DNA of 64,000 nt, from NCBI GenBank assembly GCA_017527205.1, contig JAFXQK010000056.1, positions 51,670 through 115,669 on the forward strand, given 5' to 3'. This stretch comes from Lachnospiraceae bacterium (lineage in GTDB: Bacteria > Bacillota > Clostridia > Lachnospirales > Lachnospiraceae). The number at the start of each line of letters is the position of its first letter. Within the stretch, counting starts at the first letter, position 1. The notes under the pieces are model-generated. The model was not told where the DNA came from. It ran no database searches and saw nothing but the letters and a program-made list of their open reading frames with translations. The translations under genes were made by a program, and so were the position numbers. This document shows positions 35,169 through 42,399 of the stretch, piece by piece.

Positions 35169-35177
35169 GAAGAAAAG

Positions 35178-36860
35178 TTGATTCTGATACAACAGTTAAA
35201 GCTTCGCGTTCCTTGTGATGAGCAGGCGATCAAAAGTAAAGCAGCAAAGGCATTGATGATCAAGGAAGAGGAAATTCTTAAGCTGGAAATTCTGAGAGAA
35301 TCCCTGGACTGCAGGAAAAAGCCGGAAATCTTTGCCGTTATTACTGCACAGGTCAAGGTGAAGGGTGAAGAAAAGGTACTAAAAAGAGCGCTCGGAAACA
35401 AAAAAGCGAAGGAACAGTTTTCCATTAGCGACGTTAAAGAGTATGTTTTTCCGACCCCAGTGGCAGAACTGGGCGAAAATGCTAAAAGGCCGGTAATTAT
35501 TGGTGCTGGGCCGGCAGGCTTATTTTGTGCCTATTATCTTGCGCGTGCGGGGCTTCGACCGCTTCTTTTGGAGCGCGGAAGAGACGTGGAGCGCAGAAAG
35601 CAGGACGTGGAAACGTTTTGGAAGACGGGAAAGTTGGATCCAAGCTCAAACGTGCAATTTGGTGAGGGCGGTGCCGGAACCTTCTCGGACGGAAAGCTAA
35701 ATACCTTAGTAAAGGATAAGGATGGCAGAAACAGGGCTGTTTTGAAGACATTTGTTCAATTTGGTGCAAAAAAGAGTATCCTTTACGATGCAAAGCCCCA
35801 TGTTGGAACGGATGAACTCTCAAAAATCGTGGCAAACTTACGGGAAGAAATACTTAGGCTTGGCGGTGAAATTCACTTTGAAAGTCAAATGACTGATTTG
35901 GTTATTAAAGATGAACGGCTTACTGGTATTGTTGTCAATGAGAAGGAAACAATTGAGTGCGATCATTTGGTCCTTGCCATCGGTCATAGCGCAAGAGATA
36001 CCTTTTTCATGCTTCACAGGCATCAGGTTCCCATGGAAGCAAAACCATTTGCCGTCGGCTTTCGCGTAGAACATCCGCAGGAAATGGTCAATGAAAGCCA
36101 ATATGGAAGAAAGGATCCGGGTGCATTGGGAGCCGCACCATATAAGGTGACGGCGAAGGCATCTAATGGAAGAGGCGTATATTCCTTCTGTATGTGTCCT
36201 GGGGGGTATGTGGTGAACGCCTCGTCGGAAGAGGGAAGACTTGCGGTAAATGGCATGAGCTATAGCGGTCGAGATGGGAAAAATGCAAATAGCGCGATTA
36301 TTGTGTCCGTGACTCCGGAGGATTATCCGGGAGAAGGACCGCTTGCCGGAATCTTTTTTCAGAGAGATTTAGAGGAAAAAGCTTATCGCCTTGGGCAAGG
36401 GAAGATTCCCGTACAGAGATATGGAGAGTATCGGATCGGCATCATGACGGAATCAAGAAAAACAATTCCTGACGAGCGGATAGTTGACCGAGGCGGACAA
36501 CAGGGAAACAGCCTCGATTTCATGGAAAATATGACAATTGAGCCATGCTGTAAGGGAGAATACTTATGGACGGAGCTTCGGGGACTCTTGCCCGAAGAAT
36601 GTGAAAAAGCTTTTGTTGAGGGAATGAGTCAATTCGGAAGACAAATCAAGGGCTTTGACCGAGACGATTGTATCTTGTCTGGAGTAGAAAGCCGCACTTC
36701 TTCACCGGTAAGAATTGTTCGCGACGAGCATTTATGCTCACAAATATCAGGGATTTATCCCTGCGGCGAAGGGGCGGGATACGCCGGGGGAATTACTTCT
36801 GCTGCAATGGATGGACTTCGCGTAGGAGAAGAGATTTTCAAAAGATTGACGAAATCATAA
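35178..36860 (+). CDS. FAD-dependent dehydrogenase (COG2509 type)
   Basis: 560 residues. The start is TTG 35178 behind AGGAAGAAAAG, giving the family-like N-terminus MILIQQLKLRVP. A small N-terminal alpha/beta domain (1-90) precedes the FAD-binding VIIGAGPAGLFCAYYLARA near residue 104. VQFGEGGAGTFSDGKLNTL follows, and the C-terminal flavin motif is YPCGEGAGYAGGITSAAMDG. Large FAD-dependent dehydrogenases of this kind are widespread in anaerobes and have no defined substrate. The proB promoter begins inside its last codons. Confidence 0.88.
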   Translation: MILIQQLKLRVPCDEQAIKSKAAKALMIKEEEILKLEILRESLDCRKKPEIFAVITAQVKVKGEEKVLKRALGNKKAKEQFSISDVKEYVFPTPVAELGENAKRPVIIGAGPAGLFCAYYLARAGLRPLLLERGRDVERRKQDVETFWKTGKLDPSSNVQFGEGGAGTFSDGKLNTLVKDKDGRNRAVLKTFVQFGAKKSILYDAKPHVGTDELSKIVANLREEILRLGGEIHFESQMTDLVIKDERLTGIVVNEKETIECDHLVLAIGHSARDTFFMLHRHQVPMEAKPFAVGFRVEHPQEMVNESQYGRKDPGALGAAPYKVTAKASNGRGVYSFCMCPGGYVVNASSEEGRLAVNGMSYSGRDGKNANSAIIVSVTPEDYPGEGPLAGIFFQRDLEEKAYRLGQGKIPVQRYGEYRIGIMTESRKTIPDERIVDRGGQQGNSLDFMENMTIEPCCKGEYLWTELRGLLPEECEKAFVEGMSQFGRQIKGFDRDDCILSGVESRTSSPVRIVRDEHLCSQISGIYPCGEGAGYAGGITSAAMDGLRVGEEIFKRLTKS

Positions 36861-36874
36861 AAAAGAAGTAGAAT
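36846..36874 (+). promoter_or_regulatory. promoter of proB
   Basis: TTGACG (36846-36851), 17-bp spacer, TAGAAT (36869-36874), spanning the stop codon of the preceding gene. Confidence 0.65.
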
Positions 36875-36908
36875 AAAGAGATATTAAATTTGGGTTAGGT
36901 GAGACATC

Positions 36909-37778
36909 GTGGAAAACATAAGAGAATTAATCAAAGACAAAAAGAGAATTGTTGTAAAAATTGGTTCTTCGTCCTTACAGCATAAAGAATCAGGGGACAT
37001 GGATTATATCCGGTTGGAAAAGCTTGTACGTGAGCTTTCTGACATCCGTAATCAGGGCAAGGAGGTTATCCTTGTGACAAGTGGTGCCATTGCTGCGGGA
37101 AAGAAGGCAGTTGGAATATCAGAAATCAAAAAAGACGTTCAGGCAGACGCGATGGCGATGAAACAGGCTTGTTCTGCCATTGGACAGGCTAGGCTGATGA
37201 TGACTTACACGAAATTATTTGCTGAATACAACCAGATCGCGGCACAAATTTTGATGACAAAGAATACGATTGTTGATAATCTGAATCGCTATAATGCACA
37301 TAATACCTTTACGCAGCTTTTGCGGATGGGCGTTATTCCCGTCGTCAATGAAAATGATACTGTTGCTACTTATGAAATTGAAATTGGTGACAATGATACG
37401 CTATCGGCCATTGTGGCGGCGCTTGTAGATGCGGATCTGCTGATTTTGCTTTCTGACATTGATGGTCTTTATACGGATGACCCTCATAAAAATCCAGATG
37501 CGAAGTTTATTGACGTCGTTGAAGAATTGACTCCTGAACTCATGGAGATGGGCAAGGCTAGCACGGGGAGCGGCGTAGGCACGGGTGGCATGAGCACCAA
37601 ACTGATTGCTGCTAAAATCGCAACCTCGTCCGGAGCTGATATGATCATTGCCAACAGTGAAGACATCGGTGTTTTACATCGGATCATGAATGGAAAGGCA
37701 ATTGGAACCTTGTTTAAGGCAAATAAGGATGAAGCATTTGATCTGCCTGAGTTTGTTGATAATTTACATAAGAAATAA
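36909..37778 (+). CDS. proB: glutamate 5-kinase, short form without PUA domain
   Basis: 289 residues. GTG start at 36909 behind AGGTGAGAC. The amino-acid kinase fold has VVKIGSSSL near residue 15, LVTSGAIAAGKKAVG near 56, PVVNENDTVA near 144, GDNDTLSAIVAALVDADLLI, and GVGTGGMSTKLIAA near 223. It lacks the C-terminal PUA domain of longer enzymes. It phosphorylates glutamate in the first step of proline synthesis. The usual partner proA (glutamyl-phosphate reductase) is not next to it; a DUF896 gene follows instead after 77 bp. Confidence 0.95.
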   Translation: MENIRELIKDKKRIVVKIGSSSLQHKESGDMDYIRLEKLVRELSDIRNQGKEVILVTSGAIAAGKKAVGISEIKKDVQADAMAMKQACSAIGQARLMMTYTKLFAEYNQIAAQILMTKNTIVDNLNRYNAHNTFTQLLRMGVIPVVNENDTVATYEIEIGDNDTLSAIVAALVDADLLILLSDIDGLYTDDPHKNPDAKFIDVVEELTPELMEMGKASTGSGVGTGGMSTKLIAAKIATSSGADMIIANSEDIGVLHRIMNGKAIGTLFKANKDEAFDLPEFVDNLHKK

Positions 37779-37855
37779 AGCGGAAACGAACGTGGCTTTC
37801 TGAATGATAAAGAAGGAAACGGAACATGGTTTTTTGAAAAGGGTGGTATAGTCTT

Positions 37856-38197
37856 ATGACCATGGATGAGAAGATCAAGAGAATTAATGAATTATATCAT
37901 AAATCAAAGGATATCGGCCTGACGGAGGAAGAAAAGGCCGAACAGGCGCAGCTTCGGAAGGACTACGTTGCCAGCATTCGAGGGAATCTCCGCAGCCAGC
38001 TGGACAGCATGACCATTCAATATGAGGATGGTAGCAGGGAAAAGGTCAGCGACCGAAGAAGGCGGGTAGAAGGCGAAAAGCACCTGGAGGAGCTGGAAAG
38101 AGAAGAGGCCGAAAAACAGGAAGAACTAGAAAAGCAGGAAAAGGCTGAAACTAATGAAACGGCAAAAGAAGATTTAACGGTAAAAAAAAAGCCCTAA
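37856..38197 (+). CDS. DUF896 (YnzC-like) protein with long charged C-terminal extension
   Basis: 113 residues if it stops at TAA 38195-38197. Residues 1-65 form the DUF896/YnzC helical hairpin (KIKRINELYHKSKDIGLTEE and DYVASIRGNLRSQLDSM). Residues 70-113 are a Lys/Glu-rich helix that normal YnzC proteins, of about 75 residues, lack. The last codons are GTA AAA AAA AAG CCC TAA: the tract contains the A AAA AAG slippery heptamer in the correct phase. A -1 shift there would continue directly into the 5-formyl-THF cyclo-ligase frame. YnzC's function is unknown; in Bacillus its gene is SOS-induced. ATG 37856 is favoured, 37862 is possible. Confidence 0.88.
   Translation: MTMDEKIKRINELYHKSKDIGLTEEEKAEQAQLRKDYVASIRGNLRSQLDSMTIQYEDGSREKVSDRRRRVEGEKHLEELEREEAEKQEELEKQEKAETNETAKEDLTVKKKP
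38185..38191 (+). promoter_or_regulatory. candidate -1 programmed frameshift site A AAA AAG
   Basis: The heptamer is in zero-frame register with the DUF896 gene (codons AAA 38186-38188 and AAG 38189-38191). The zero-frame stop follows four bases later. A possible downstream stem uses AAGG (38196-38199) with CCTT (38225-38228), enclosing a second GCGT/ACGC pairing. Confidence 0.6.
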
Positions 38198-38757
38198 GGC
38201 GTGAACTATTAAAAAAACGCGATGCCCTTACGGATGAAGAGCAAAAAAGAGCGGAAATATTGATTACGGAACGGATTTTGGGCCATCAATGGTATTATCT
38301 TTCGGATACGGTACTTGCGTTCGTAAGCTATGGCAGTGAAATAAGCACCTTAGAAATCCTAAAAGAAACCTTGCAAAAGGGAAAGAAGCTCTTTGTTCCA
38401 AAGATTGTGCGCACCAATGAGGGGAATACTCCAAAAGAAGAAATGATTTTTTGTCGTATTACTTCTTTGGATCAACTACAGGAAGGATATCGAGGGATTC
38501 CAGAACCTGAGGGGGACTCGGAAAAATATCAGTATTCACCAGAAGAAGCAAAAAAAACCTTACTTTTAATGCCTGGAGTCGGATTTGATTCCTATCGCAA
38601 CCGTATGGGCTATGGGAAGGGCTTCTATGATCGGTTTATGGCTGATAAAGAAGAGCTTTGGATTCGAAGTATTGCCATTGGACATGATTGCCAGATGACA
38701 GAAGAAATTCCAACGAATGAACATGACATAAAGCCGTATCAGGTAATCTTGGTATGA
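38191..38757 (+). CDS. 5-formyltetrahydrofolate cyclo-ligase (no start codon in its own frame)
   Basis: From the slippery site the -1 frame gives 188 residues, the usual family length: ALRRELLKKRDALTDEEQ at the N-terminus, VLAFVSYGSEIST mid-protein, and MPGVGFDSYRNRMGYGKGFYDR (ATP and folate site) near residue 135. The enzyme converts 5-formyl-THF to methenyl-THF. The frame is closed by a stop at 38155-38157, and no ATG, GTG or TTG occurs until TTG 38260. Starting there would delete the conserved KK-LR-R segment that contacts ATP phosphates in this family. It is therefore probably made as a DUF896 fusion by -1 frameshifting or polymerase slippage on nine A. An indel or sequencing error is the alternative. 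Confidence 0.85.
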   Translation, partial: ALRRELLKKRDALTDEEQKRAEILITERILGHQWYYLSDTVLAFVSYGSEISTLEILKETLQKGKKLFVPKIVRTNEGNTPKEEMIFCRITSLDQLQEGYRGIPEPEGDSEKYQYSPEEAKKTLLLMPGVGFDSYRNRMGYGKGFYDRFMADKEELWIRSIAIGHDCQMTEEIPTNEHDIKPYQVILV

Positions 38758-38860
38758 AAGAATGATAAAACGCATATGAAAAGATAGAATTGAATTTAGA
38801 CGATGCTTTCCAATAAACTATGAAGAAACGAAAGCGATTGATGCGAGGGGAGGAATTCTT

Positions 38861-39346
38861 ATGAAAAAGAAAAGGGTGCTTTTATTGGTGACATCCTGTG
38901 CCATTGCTGCTTTTGCGGCATGCTCGGACCAAGCTGCCGCTGGTTCCGGCACGGAGGCATCAACTGTAGAATCTTCAGCAGAAACACCTAAACCGACGGA
39001 GTCTCCGCAACCAGAAGCATCTTCTGAAGAAAACGCAACTTCAGAGGTGGCAGGATCAACGGAAACTTCCGAATCATCTGAAGTGATAGAATCTACGGAT
39101 TCAACAGAATCGACGGAGGAAACAGAAACGGCTGAACCTACGGAAAGCCCTGAGCCTACGGCAACTCCAACGGCTGAACCTACGGCGACACCGACTGCGA
39201 CGCCAACCGCAAAGCCGACGACGGAGCCTACGCCTACTCCGACCGCTACGGCTACGCCTTCTAGTGGTGGAAGCGGTGGAGGAAGCGCTACTTCTCTGAA
39301 TCCTGATGGTATGGATTCGGGAGTTGATCTCATCGGATTTGATTGA
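38861..39346 (+). CDS. Ser/Thr/Pro-rich putative lipoprotein
   Basis: 161 residues, ATG behind GAGGGGAGG. A basic N-terminus and hydrophobic stretch end in IAAFAAC, a tolerable lipobox. The rest is disordered: a Ser/Glu/Thr-rich part (30-90), then Pro-Thr-Ala-Thr repeats (90-140), a GSGGGS linker, and a final conserved-looking SLNPDGMDSGVDLIGFD. No folded domain or sortase motif is present. Such stalks often carry a short C-terminal binding peptide or are glycosylated. It lies 20 bp before the [FeFe] hydrogenase gene and is probably on the same transcript, though no functional link is known. Confidence 0.65.
   Translation: MKKKRVLLLVTSCAIAAFAACSDQAAAGSGTEASTVESSAETPKPTESPQPEASSEENATSEVAGSTETSESSEVIESTDSTESTEETETAEPTESPEPTATPTAEPTATPTATPTAKPTTEPTPTPTATATPSSGGSGGGSATSLNPDGMDSGVDLIGFD
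39118..39262 (+). repeat. coding repeat for P-T/A-T stalk
   Basis: Imperfect six- to twelve-base units built on CCTACGGCGAC encode PTATPTAEPTATPT-type sequence in the lipoprotein stalk. Third positions vary, so selection seems to act on the peptide. Confidence 0.6.
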
Positions 39347-39366
39347 TGGAGAGGAATGAATAATTC

Positions 39367-40884
39367 ATGAGTGACATGCGTGGAATAGATACGCCCGTGA
39401 GGCAAAGAAGACGCAGAGTTTTTAAGGAAGTTGCTAATTTAGCGTATCATTCAAAAAACTTAAAAGATGACATGGAGGCCTTGCCTTATAAGATTGTCGA
39501 TTATGAGGAACCGAAATATTGGGAGAGCGTATATCGGGATCGCGCAATTATTCGAGAACGAATTCGCTTGGCCATGGGAATGAGCCTTCGCCCGGAAAAT
39601 CGAGAACATCCAGGACACCTGACGGAAGGACTCGAAGAGAGCAATATTGACGAAAAATATTATGAACCTCCGCTGATGCAGGTTATTCCTTCGGCGTGTA
39701 ATGCGTGTCCGGAAAATCGTTATGAAGTGACAAGCTCCTGCATGGGATGTGTGGCTCATCCTTGTCAAGAGGTTTGCCCCAGGGATGCGATTACCTTTGT
39801 GAATGGCAAATCGGTCATTGACCAAGAAAAATGCATTAAGTGTGGAAAATGTAAGGCTGTTTGTCCTTATGATGCCATTTGTCATAAGGAAAGACCGTGT
39901 AAGGTGGCCTGCGGCGTTGGCGCCATCAAATCTGACAGCTATGGCAGGGCAACGATTGATAATGAGACATGCGTATCCTGCGGAATGTGCATGGTAAGCT
40001 GTCCCTTTGGAGCCATAGCAGATAAATCACAGATTTTCCAATTAATCCGTGCCATGCAAAGTGGACGAGAGATCGTTGCACAGGTAGCGCCTGCATTTGT
40101 CGGGCAGTTTGGACCGAAGGTCACGCCAGACGTGTTTAAGACGGCCTTAAAGGAATTGGGATTTTCTGAGGTTTATGAAACGGCAATCGGCGCGGACATG
40201 GGATGTATGGCAGAAGCCGAGCATTATGTGAAAGAAGTTGCGTCAGGCAATCAGGAATTTGCACTGACGAGCTGCTGCCCTTCTTGGTCAGTGATGGCGA
40301 AGCACTTTTTCCCGGAAACCATTGACAAGATCAGCAATGAACTAACGCCCATGGTTGCGACGGCAAGGGTCATTAAAAAAGAACGCCCGAATGCTTCCGT
40401 TGTATTTATTGGACCTTGCGCTTCGAAAAAGCTGGAAGCAAGCAGGAGATCCGTTCGCTCCGACGTAGATTTTGTCATTACCTTTGAGGAGCTGACGGGC
40501 ATGTTCGAGGCAAAGGGAATCTTGCTGGATGAGATCAAGGCCATGGACGAAATGCACGATGCGACCTCCGCAGGACGTGGATATGGCGTGGCCGGAGGCG
40601 TTGCGGATGCCATTGAAAAATGCATTGAAACCTATTATCCTGGAACGGAGGTAAAGGTGGAACATGCAGAAGGACTTGCGGATTGCCGAAAGGTACTGGC
40701 TTTGGCAAAGGCCGGCCGCATGAAAGGATGCCTGATTGAAGGCATGGCTTGTCCGGGCGGCTGCGTTGCAGGCGCCGGTACCAATATTGCCATTCCACAG
40801 GCAACGAAGGAATTGCTAAAATTCAAGGGGACGGCAAAACAAAATATTCCAGATGCCAATTGCCATCAAAGGGACGTGCAATAG
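39367..40884 (+). CDS. monomeric [FeFe] hydrogenase, probably group B
   Basis: 505 residues. A basic N-terminal extension of about 110 residues precedes a cysteine cluster (CNACPENRYEVTSSCMGC, then HPCQEVCP) and two [4Fe-4S] ferredoxin motifs (CIKCGKCKAVCP near 156 and CVSCGMCMVSCP near 200). The H-cluster domain follows with L1 TSCCPSW near 299, L2 GPCASKKLEA near 350 and L3 EGMACPGGCVAGAG near 460. L2 with GPC instead of the group A MPC, and the unusual N-terminus, point to group B. No maturase or diaphorase genes are nearby. It likely exchanges electrons with ferredoxin to make or use H2, or acts as a sensor. Confidence 0.9.
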   Translation: MSDMRGIDTPVRQRRRRVFKEVANLAYHSKNLKDDMEALPYKIVDYEEPKYWESVYRDRAIIRERIRLAMGMSLRPENREHPGHLTEGLEESNIDEKYYEPPLMQVIPSACNACPENRYEVTSSCMGCVAHPCQEVCPRDAITFVNGKSVIDQEKCIKCGKCKAVCPYDAICHKERPCKVACGVGAIKSDSYGRATIDNETCVSCGMCMVSCPFGAIADKSQIFQLIRAMQSGREIVAQVAPAFVGQFGPKVTPDVFKTALKELGFSEVYETAIGADMGCMAEAEHYVKEVASGNQEFALTSCCPSWSVMAKHFFPETIDKISNELTPMVATARVIKKERPNASVVFIGPCASKKLEASRRSVRSDVDFVITFEELTGMFEAKGILLDEIKAMDEMHDATSAGRGYGVAGGVADAIEKCIETYYPGTEVKVEHAEGLADCRKVLALAKAGRMKGCLIEGMACPGGCVAGAGTNIAIPQATKELLKFKGTAKQNIPDANCHQRDVQ

Positions 40885-40944
40885 ATGTTTTATAATAGAT
40901 TTTTAATGAGAATAACTTTAATCAATGGAAAAAGGAGATAAAAA

Positions 40945-42399
40945 ATGAAAATTAGAACAAGATATGCGCCCAGTCCTACGGGAAAGATGCATGTAGGAAA
41001 CTTAAGGACGGCGCTGTATGAGTTTTTGACTGCAAAGCATGCGGGCGGAGACTTTATGCTGAGAATCGAGGATACCGATCAGGAGAGATTCGTTGAGGGA
41101 GCAATCGAGATTATCAATCGCACCTTGGAGAAGACGGGTCTGGTACATGATGAGGGACCGGATAAGGACGGCGGTTATGGGCCATATGTGCAGAGCGAGC
41201 GCGTAAAGACCGGTATTTACATGAAATATGCCAAGGAGCTTGTGGAGAAGGGTGAGGCATACTATTGCTTCTGCGACAAGGAGCGCCTGGCAAGCTTAAA
41301 GACCGAGGTTGTTGAGGGCAAGGAGATCTGTATGTATGACAAGCATTGCCTTGGACTTTCCAAGGAGGAGGTTGAGGCGAATCTTGCAGCGGGTAAGCCC
41401 TTTGTCATTCGCCAAAACATTCCGAACGAGGGAACAACGACCTTTGTGGATGAGCTTTATGGTGAGATTACGGTGGATAATGCAGAGCTGGATGACATGA
41501 TTTTGATTAAATCCGATGGATTCCCGACTTATAACTTTGCAAACGTCGTAGATGATCACACCATGAACATTACGCACGTCGTGAGAGGAAATGAGTATAT
41601 TTCTTCTTCCCCGAAGTATCAGAGACTCTATGACGCCTTTGGATGGCAAAGCCCTGTATACATTCATCTGCCGCTGATCACGGATGAGAATCATAAGAAG
41701 CTCTCCAAGAGATCAGGACATTCCTCCTTCGAGGATTTGATTGATCAGGGATTTGTTTCAGAGGCAATTGTGAACTACATTGCACTGCTCGGCTGGAGCC
41801 CGGAGGATAATCGTGAGATTTTCTCGTTGGACGAGCTGATCAAGGAGTTTGATTACCATAGAATCAGCAAGAGCCCTGCGGTGTTTGACATTGTAAAGCT
41901 TCGCTGGATGAATGGCGAGTATATTAAGGCCATGGAGTTTGACTCCTTCTATGAGATGGCGGAGCCTTACTTAAAGCAGGTACTTACCAAGGATTTTGAC
42001 CTCAAGAAGATTGCAAACATGGTAAAAACGAGAATTGAGGTGTTCCCTGACATTCCTGCGCTTGTTGATTTCTTTGAGGAGTTGCCAGAGTATGATCCTG
42101 AGATGTACACGCATAAGAAGATGAAAACGAATGCAGAGACTTCCCTTCAGGTACTGAAGGATATGCTTCCTCTGTTGGAGGCGCAGGAGGACTACAGTAA
42201 TGACGGGCTGTATGCACTCCTTAGTAAATATGTTGAGGAGAAGGGTGTTAAGAACGGCTATGTCATGTGGCCGATTCGTACTGCCGTATCTGGAAAGCAG
42301 ATGACACCCGCAGGTGCGACTGAGATCATGGAGATCATTGGGAAGGACGAGACCTTAAAGAGAATTCGAAAGGGCATTGCTTTACTGGAGAATGCTTAA
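40945..42399 (+). CDS. gltX: glutamate--tRNA ligase
   Basis: 484 residues, ATG behind AAAGGAGAT. Class I synthetase: the HIGH-type motif [19 protein letters not shown] is near residue 9, and the KMSKS-type motif [13 protein letters not shown] near 253. The C-terminal anticodon-binding domain is alpha-helical (about 330-484). Phylogenetic type (discriminating or not) cannot be read here; in Clostridia it may charge both tRNA-Glu and tRNA-Gln, with GatCAB correcting the latter. The upstream gap has TATAAT (40891-40896) but no clear -35 box. The helicase start codon lies inside its last codons. Confidence 0.97.
   Translation: MKIRTRYAPSPTGKMHVGNLRTALYEFLTAKHAGGDFMLRIEDTDQERFVEGAIEIINRTLEKTGLVHDEGPDKDGGYGPYVQSERVKTGIYMKYAKELVEKGEAYYCFCDKERLASLKTEVVEGKEICMYDKHCLGLSKEEVEANLAAGKPFVIRQNIPNEGTTTFVDELYGEITVDNAELDDMILIKSDGFPTYNFANVVDDHTMNITHVVRGNEYISSSPKYQRLYDAFGWQSPVYIHLPLITDENHKKLSKRSGHSSFEDLIDQGFVSEAIVNYIALLGWSPEDNREIFSLDELIKEFDYHRISKSPAVFDIVKLRWMNGEYIKAMEFDSFYEMAEPYLKQVLTKDFDLKKIANMVKTRIEVFPDIPALVDFFEELPEYDPEMYTHKKMKTNAETSLQVLKDMLPLLEAQEDYSNDGLYALLSKYVEEKGVKNGYVMWPIRTAVSGKQMTPAGATEIMEIIGKDETLKRIRKGIALLENA

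Noticed and set aside
38260..38757. 5-formyl-THF cyclo-ligase starting at TTG 38260
   Set aside because: This would remove about 23 conserved N-terminal residues that are clearly encoded in the same frame just upstream; no ribosome-binding site precedes the TTG.
40885..40944. Promoter before gltX at TATAAT 40891-40896
   Set aside because: A consensus -10 box is present, but no recognisable -35 hexamer lies 16-18 bp upstream; left unannotated.
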